Source: Albifimbria verrucaria
Lineage: Eukaryota > Ascomycota > Sordariomycetes > Hypocreales > Stachybotryaceae
NCBI GenBank assembly: GCA_020081605.1
Contig: JAHREC010000011.1
Coordinates: forward strand, 5,022,001-5,086,000
Length of the DNA: 64,000 nucleotides
Reading direction: 5' to 3'
Shown: positions 59,511-64,000 of the stretch, in pieces
Numbering within the stretch: position 1 is the first letter of the stretch
How the letters are laid out: each line of letters starts with the position of its first letter
Made by a program: the position numbers and the translations under genes
The notes under the pieces: model-generated
The model's database searches: none
Told to the model about the DNA's origin: nothing
What the model saw: the letters and a program-made list of their open reading frames with translations, nothing else

Positions 59511-62184
59511 GGCTGTTTGGGAAAACAGGAGATATGGAGCTTGAGAGCAACTCCAAGACCAATTGCTGGAGGGACAGCCATAGCCTTTTCTAACCCGTGG
59601 TTTGTTTGCGGGGTTGCATCGTTCATGCCGCCTTTTCCTCGATTGCCTGATTCAATTTATCCGTCCCTTGGTACCCCTCTGCCAAGCTTATTTCCACCAT
59701 TCAAATATGCGTCACTTCGCCCTCCCCTCGCGCTAGTAGACATGCTTAAAAGTTGTTAATATCCACATTTTACAACTCGGTTGATTCCATTCAGCCTATA
59801 TATCGCAAGAGAAAAAGACCTGATTGGGTTTGTTTTTCCTGCCGAATGAAATGGCTGCAGATCTGTGGCCAAACTCCCAGCTCATTTAGAGTAATCCCGC
59901 CGGATGAGGGCCGACTCGTGCAAGTTCTTCACAGAATCCAGCAAGAACATTATGAACAACATTTGAGGAGAGTATCAAGGAAGTCAAGTAATACATCAAT
60001 TGGTTCAGATACACCGGTTTCCCCGAAGCATGAATGAGATTCACTTATAACAGGGGAGACACAAGTGATACGACCTAGCCAGTAAATCCACTAGTCATCG
60101 GGGTCTCAGCATTTTACTTTCCAAATTCTGGACCCTACATTGAGGAAAATTCCAGGCTCATCTGCGTGTCACTCTCTTGACTAAGATACTGTGGGTCAGA
60201 TACCCTAGAGTCGCCTCGACTTGCTGCTACCCAAATATCCTCCAACTAGCCAGGTTGAAACCTGAAATTTTGTCAGCAGAGTCGACTGCCGGACTGCAAA
60301 GCCTTGCATTCGAGGTTCAAAACATATTTCAAGCTCATATAATACAAGCAATGCAAAGCCAGTTCCTGACTAGACAAAATACTGTTTGTGGGCCGAGCCT
60401 CATGATGCCGTCTTCCAAAAAATTGGAAGAAAAAAGTATAAAAGAAGCTCACTTGGATTATCTGTCTTCACTTGCATTTGTGTTAGTTTCCTTCCCACAC
60501 TCAAATCACTTGTGTTTAAGTAGCCTTAATCTTCTCAATGGTACCTGAACTGTTATCTCTTCCAACCTCGACTTATCATCTGTCTACCAAAGCAATGTGC
60601 TCCACTTTCGCCATCACGGCCGCAACAATAGCCATTCATAAGTGTCCTTTATATTACGAGCGAGGTTAATCATATATGAAGAAGACATGCTCGAAACGGG
60701 ATCAGGAGACCTTTCCACAAACAGCCTTGGTGGTTTCACTGTTTAAGGATGAGCCTGACTGTGAATATGTGAAGCACAGGAAACACATGGTTGGCGAGAT
60801 TGATATTGCGTTTAATTCTTTCGATTACGCGAGCGGACAAAGCCTTAAAATATTTTTTTAAAAAGTCTTAGTATTGAGGTGGTAAAACTGGGTAACTTGA
60901 ATTGTCGGCATTGTTAAAAATTCAACCCAAAGTACTCACAGCAAACTTTCGGTTTATCAAAGTTAATACAAGTTCTGGCGAAGATGATAGCCTAGACGAA
61001 GTATAACATGAAGATTCAGGGCTCACTGTCCTTTCAAATTGCATTTCATGGTGGTTTGAAAGGCGGCGACGATGAAATAATCACATACTAGAAAGGCAGT
61101 CTCGAGTGCAGATGGCAGTGCGAAAACGACTCTGCCAAATTCTTGAATCGGCCGAATAGGGAGTATTTTACAAATATGAGCGCCTTTTCCGAAGGTTCCG
61201 TAGGCCGAGCACATAAGACGATGCAAATCAGCTCACCTGTCAACGGCCACAAAGCCGGATGTTCGACAGCTCATTGACATCGTGAACAAGGTACCCTGGG
61301 CTTTTTCTTTGAGCAATTTCTCCCAAATCGATGCATAACGACTTATCATTGGTGGGCATTCATGATATCAGGCAAGCTAAAACAAATCAGTCATGGCTGA
61401 AACAAACCGATCGTAGAATCCCCACTAAACCTGTCGGACTCGGCACAGTGGCACATCGGCTACCCCTGCATTTCCTCCGCCACGGGCTCTGACAAGCTTT
61501 GGTAACGAACTGTTGACGGTGGCAGTAAGGTCAGAAACTTGCGCAGTCTCATTTCCTTCGCATTGGCCCCATGTTTGATATTAGAAGGATATACTGTGAC
61601 CAAGGATAATGGGCAACACCCCGTGAGGACCTAACAGGCGTAATGTCGACGCGTGGTGCTGAAAATGGCAGGAAACTAGAACGTTGCTTTTGTGTACTTC
61701 ATTTCCTTGCCTCATTCTTCATCCACCCAAGGCCCTTCCTTATACTCTCACAAGTTGGCTGTGCGGAAAGAGCAAGATTATGTCAGATTGATGCATTGAA
61801 CCTGGATAAGCCATGCAGCAAATTATTGAACGCGTTAGCTTTCATCCCACACCACCTTGAACCAGTAGCTCAAGTGGGGTCTCATCTATATCAAATTGGA
61901 TCTCGGAGTCGGCATGCCAGCTTCAGCCATACCAGTCTAGGACATAGTTTGGGAATCAAGAGACGAAACGGCGGTCCGGATCTGGGGAATGATACAGCTA
62001 TAAAACCCCCGCTTTGATCTAAAAACATTTCCGTTTTTCCATCCAACGGCCTTGCACGCTGCTTCTCACCTTCGCTTTCACTTTAGTCCTTCTTTACAGG
62101 CTTTATGCCATTACATTCCTTTGAGATCAGTCACTCCTTCCTACTTACAGACCCTCTCTTCCGCATATGAATCTGGCATTCACC
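59511..62184. other. Long intergenic region between divergent GH67 and GH5 genes
   Basis: About 2.7 kb between two divergently read cell-wall enzyme genes, so it carries both promoters. The frame at 59753-60037 (RKRKRPDWVCFSCRMKW, then RRVSRKSSNTSIGSDTPVS) has a somewhat protein-like composition but no known motif. Frames at 60177-60548 and 61643-62017 are not supported. The 5' leader of GH5 (62040-62160) is pyrimidine-rich. Confidence 0.5.
61999..62005 (+). promoter_or_regulatory. TATA box of the GH5 gene
   Basis: A perfect TATAAAA about 180 bp before the start codon at 62185, followed by a long pyrimidine-rich leader. This spacing is usual for highly induced cellulase genes. Prediction only. 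Confidence 0.55.
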
Positions 62185-63658
62185 ATGAAGGGACTCATTC
62201 TTTCTTCTGCTCTTATCGTCGGGTCCATGGCCCAAGCCGGCCCCTATGCGCGCTGTGGTGGCAGGGGCTGGACCGGCGAGACGACATGTGTATCTGGATA
62301 TACTTGCGTTGCACAAAATGAGTGGTACAGCCAGTGTGTTGCCGGCCCAGCCAACGTCGCTAGCGCTGTTGCGCAGCACGCGACTACTTTGAGAACATCA
62401 ACCAGGAAGAGCTGCAAGTCGACCACGGTCCATGCCAGTGCCACTCAAACGCATAAATCCACCACAGCGGCCGCTGTCAAGCCGACTGCTTCTTCTCTTA
62501 TGAGTGTCAAGTCCTCCAACAAGCCTATCAACACTCAACCCACACGGCCAACTACCATTCCAGCTGCTAGCAGTCAAAACCATGCCATTTCACTGTCCAA
62601 CGCGGCTACATCCACCGTAGCTGTGGCTCCCGCTACTTCTACAGCATCAAAGCCTGCTGTCGTCACCTCTGGCTCCACAAGCTCTGGCAAGTCGGGTAAG
62701 TTCAAGTGGTTTGGTATCAACCAGTCCGGCGCCGAGTTTGGAGAGGGTAATCTCCCAGGTATTCTTGATAAGGACTACACCTTCCCGGACCCAGCCAAGA
62801 TCGATGTAAGACGAAAGATTTGTTGATGAGAGAGAAGATGGGCACTGACATAACCTAGATTTTGATCAAGGAGGGCTATAACACATTCCGTCTTAGCTTT
62901 CGCATGGAACGTGTTGCCCCGATGGTCTGACTGGAAAATTTAACGCCGACTACCTCTCGAAGCTGAAGAATATCGCAAATCACATCACCTCCGCTGGTGC
63001 CAGTGTTGCCCTGGACCCTCATAATTACGGCCGTTTCTCCGGAAACGTAATCACTGACACGGCCGCCTTCAAGACCTTTTTCACCAACTTTGCCAACGAG
63101 TTCAAGTCCAATGACAAGGTCATCTTCGACACCAACAACGAGTACAACTCTATGGATCAGGATCTTGTCCTGAAGCTGAATCAAGCTGCCATTGATGGTA
63201 TTCGCAGTACTGGAGCGAAAAACTGGATCTGGGCTGAGGGTAACTCCTGGAGCGGCGCCCACAGCTGGACCAGCGTTAACGACAACATGAAAGGTCTGAC
63301 TGACCCTCTCAACAAAACTGTCTACGAAATGCACCAGTACCTTGACAGTGACTCAAGTGGCACATCTGAGACCTGTACTTCGTCGATCATTGGCGTCGAA
63401 CGCGTCAAGGACGCGACCGAGTGGCTTCGGACCAACAAGAAGGTCGGTATGCTTGGCGAATTCGCCGGCGGCGCCAACGAGCTGTGCAAGGAGGCAGTTA
63501 CCGGCCTTCTCGATTACCTCCAGGAGAACAGCGATGTATGGATGGGAGCAAGCTGGTGGGCAGCCGGTCCCTGGTGGGGCTCGTATATGTACAGCTTCGA
63601 GCCGGAAACAGGTACCGGCTACAAGTACTACAATGAGATTCTGAAGACTTATCAATAA
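62185..63658 (+). CDS. GH5 endo-beta-1,4-glucanase with N-terminal CBM1
   Basis: Exons 62185-62805 and 62859-63658 (53-nt GT-AG intron). One base restored in CCCC 62917-62920 gives 1,422 nt, or 473 residues. I chose the ATG at 62185 (caccatgaag context) over an in-frame Met at 62167. The signal peptide [18 protein letters not shown] precedes a CBM1 cellulose-binding module ([13 protein letters not shown] then [18 protein letters not shown]). A Ser/Thr/Lys/Pro linker of about 100 residues follows. The GH5 domain starts at [14 protein letters not shown]. Its acid/base Glu is in DTNNEYN and its nucleophile Glu in [16 protein letters not shown] and WSGAHSW are also typical of subfamily 5 (EG2-like). 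The enzyme cleaves cellulose internally outside the cell and pairs logically with the AA9 gene. Confidence 0.92.
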
Positions 63659-64000
63659 ACCTTCTTAATCTTGGCATAATGGGATGACTCCCTTATAAAT
63701 GGCTGGTACCTGTTGCTCAGTTTATACCACCGGATCAGGTAGGTATAATTAATAGGTGTCTTTATATGACCTTAGGATAGTTCTTGAACAAGGCCTAGTA
63801 TAAGGAGATATCTATAAATAAGAAAACTTTGCAATTACTAAGATTATGGAGTAACGATATTAAAACTAGTTTCACCAGGGTTTAGCAGGGAGCCTAAAAT
63901 ACCAAGCGTGTCCCTATTCCCATCAATAGCTAGGCCTGCCTGCTCCAATTTGTTCGGTCAGGTCCATACACAGCAAGTGCGGGAAGCTGCTTGCTGATTC
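63659..64000. other. 3' flank of the GH5 gene
   Basis: A+T-rich DNA running to the window edge, with several TATA-like and A-rich stretches at 63740-63840 that may help end the transcript. No gene recognised. Confidence 0.5.

Noticed and set aside
1..64000. CRISPR arrays, bacterial operons, ribosome binding sites, prophages
   Set aside because: The window is eukaryotic nuclear DNA; no direct-repeat/spacer array or phage gene was seen.

Overview
The window is nuclear DNA of a filamentous ascomycete (Pezizomycotina). The evidence is short GT-AG introns of about 44-100 nt, Zn2Cys6 regulators, and fungal-type families: AA9, AA2 and GH67 enzymes, RTA1 and DAL5-like membrane proteins. A more precise placement is not possible from sequence alone; a plant-associated saprotroph, endophyte or pathogen fits the gene content. 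Coding DNA is roughly 47% of the window and the intergenic DNA is visibly A+T-richer.

Layout. 1-804: 3' end of a C2H2 regulator. 3.7-6.8 kb: secreted class II peroxidase, convergent with a secreted beta-helix protein. 7.9-11.7 kb: alpha/beta hydrolase and a CYP65-like P450. 13.7-16.7 kb: sterol-type UDP-glucosyltransferase. 17.2-21.6 kb: Zn2Cys6 regulator next to a GH78 alpha-L-rhamnosidase. 22.2-26.8 kb: RTA1 membrane protein and an alcohol-oxidase-type GMC enzyme. 28.2-31.2 kb: large Zn2Cys6 regulator. 32.5-34.5 kb: DAL5-type transporter. 36.0 kb: intron-containing tRNA-Glu. 37.2-38.7 kb: Tri3-type acyltransferase. 40.2-42.3 kb: small secreted protein and a paralogue of the 5.7 kb beta-helix protein. 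45.4-47.5 kb: secreted lectin with twelve hevein/CBM18 domains. 50-51 kb: AA9 LPMO. 52.6-54.3 kb: second P450. 57.0-59.5 kb: GH67 alpha-glucuronidase. 62.2-63.7 kb: GH5 endoglucanase with CBM1.

Functional theme. Eight genes encode secreted proteins that look dedicated to plant cell walls or chitin: AA2, two beta-helix proteins, GH78, AA9, GH67, GH5-CBM1 and 12xCBM18. Together they could attack cellulose (AA9, GH5), glucuronoxylan (GH67), rhamnose-bearing pectin or glycosides (GH78, perhaps the beta-helix pair) and lignin-like material (AA2). The CBM18 lectin could bind chitin.

The most important technical observation is that 18 of the 20 recognised protein genes need one to four small reading-frame corrections. 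Nearly all are consistent with one base missing from a short homopolymer. After adding the missing bases, the exon lengths of each affected gene total a multiple of three. Uniform indels of this kind across unrelated, conserved, otherwise undamaged genes look like residual long-read assembly error rather than mass pseudogenisation. I therefore annotate these loci as genes and give the break positions.
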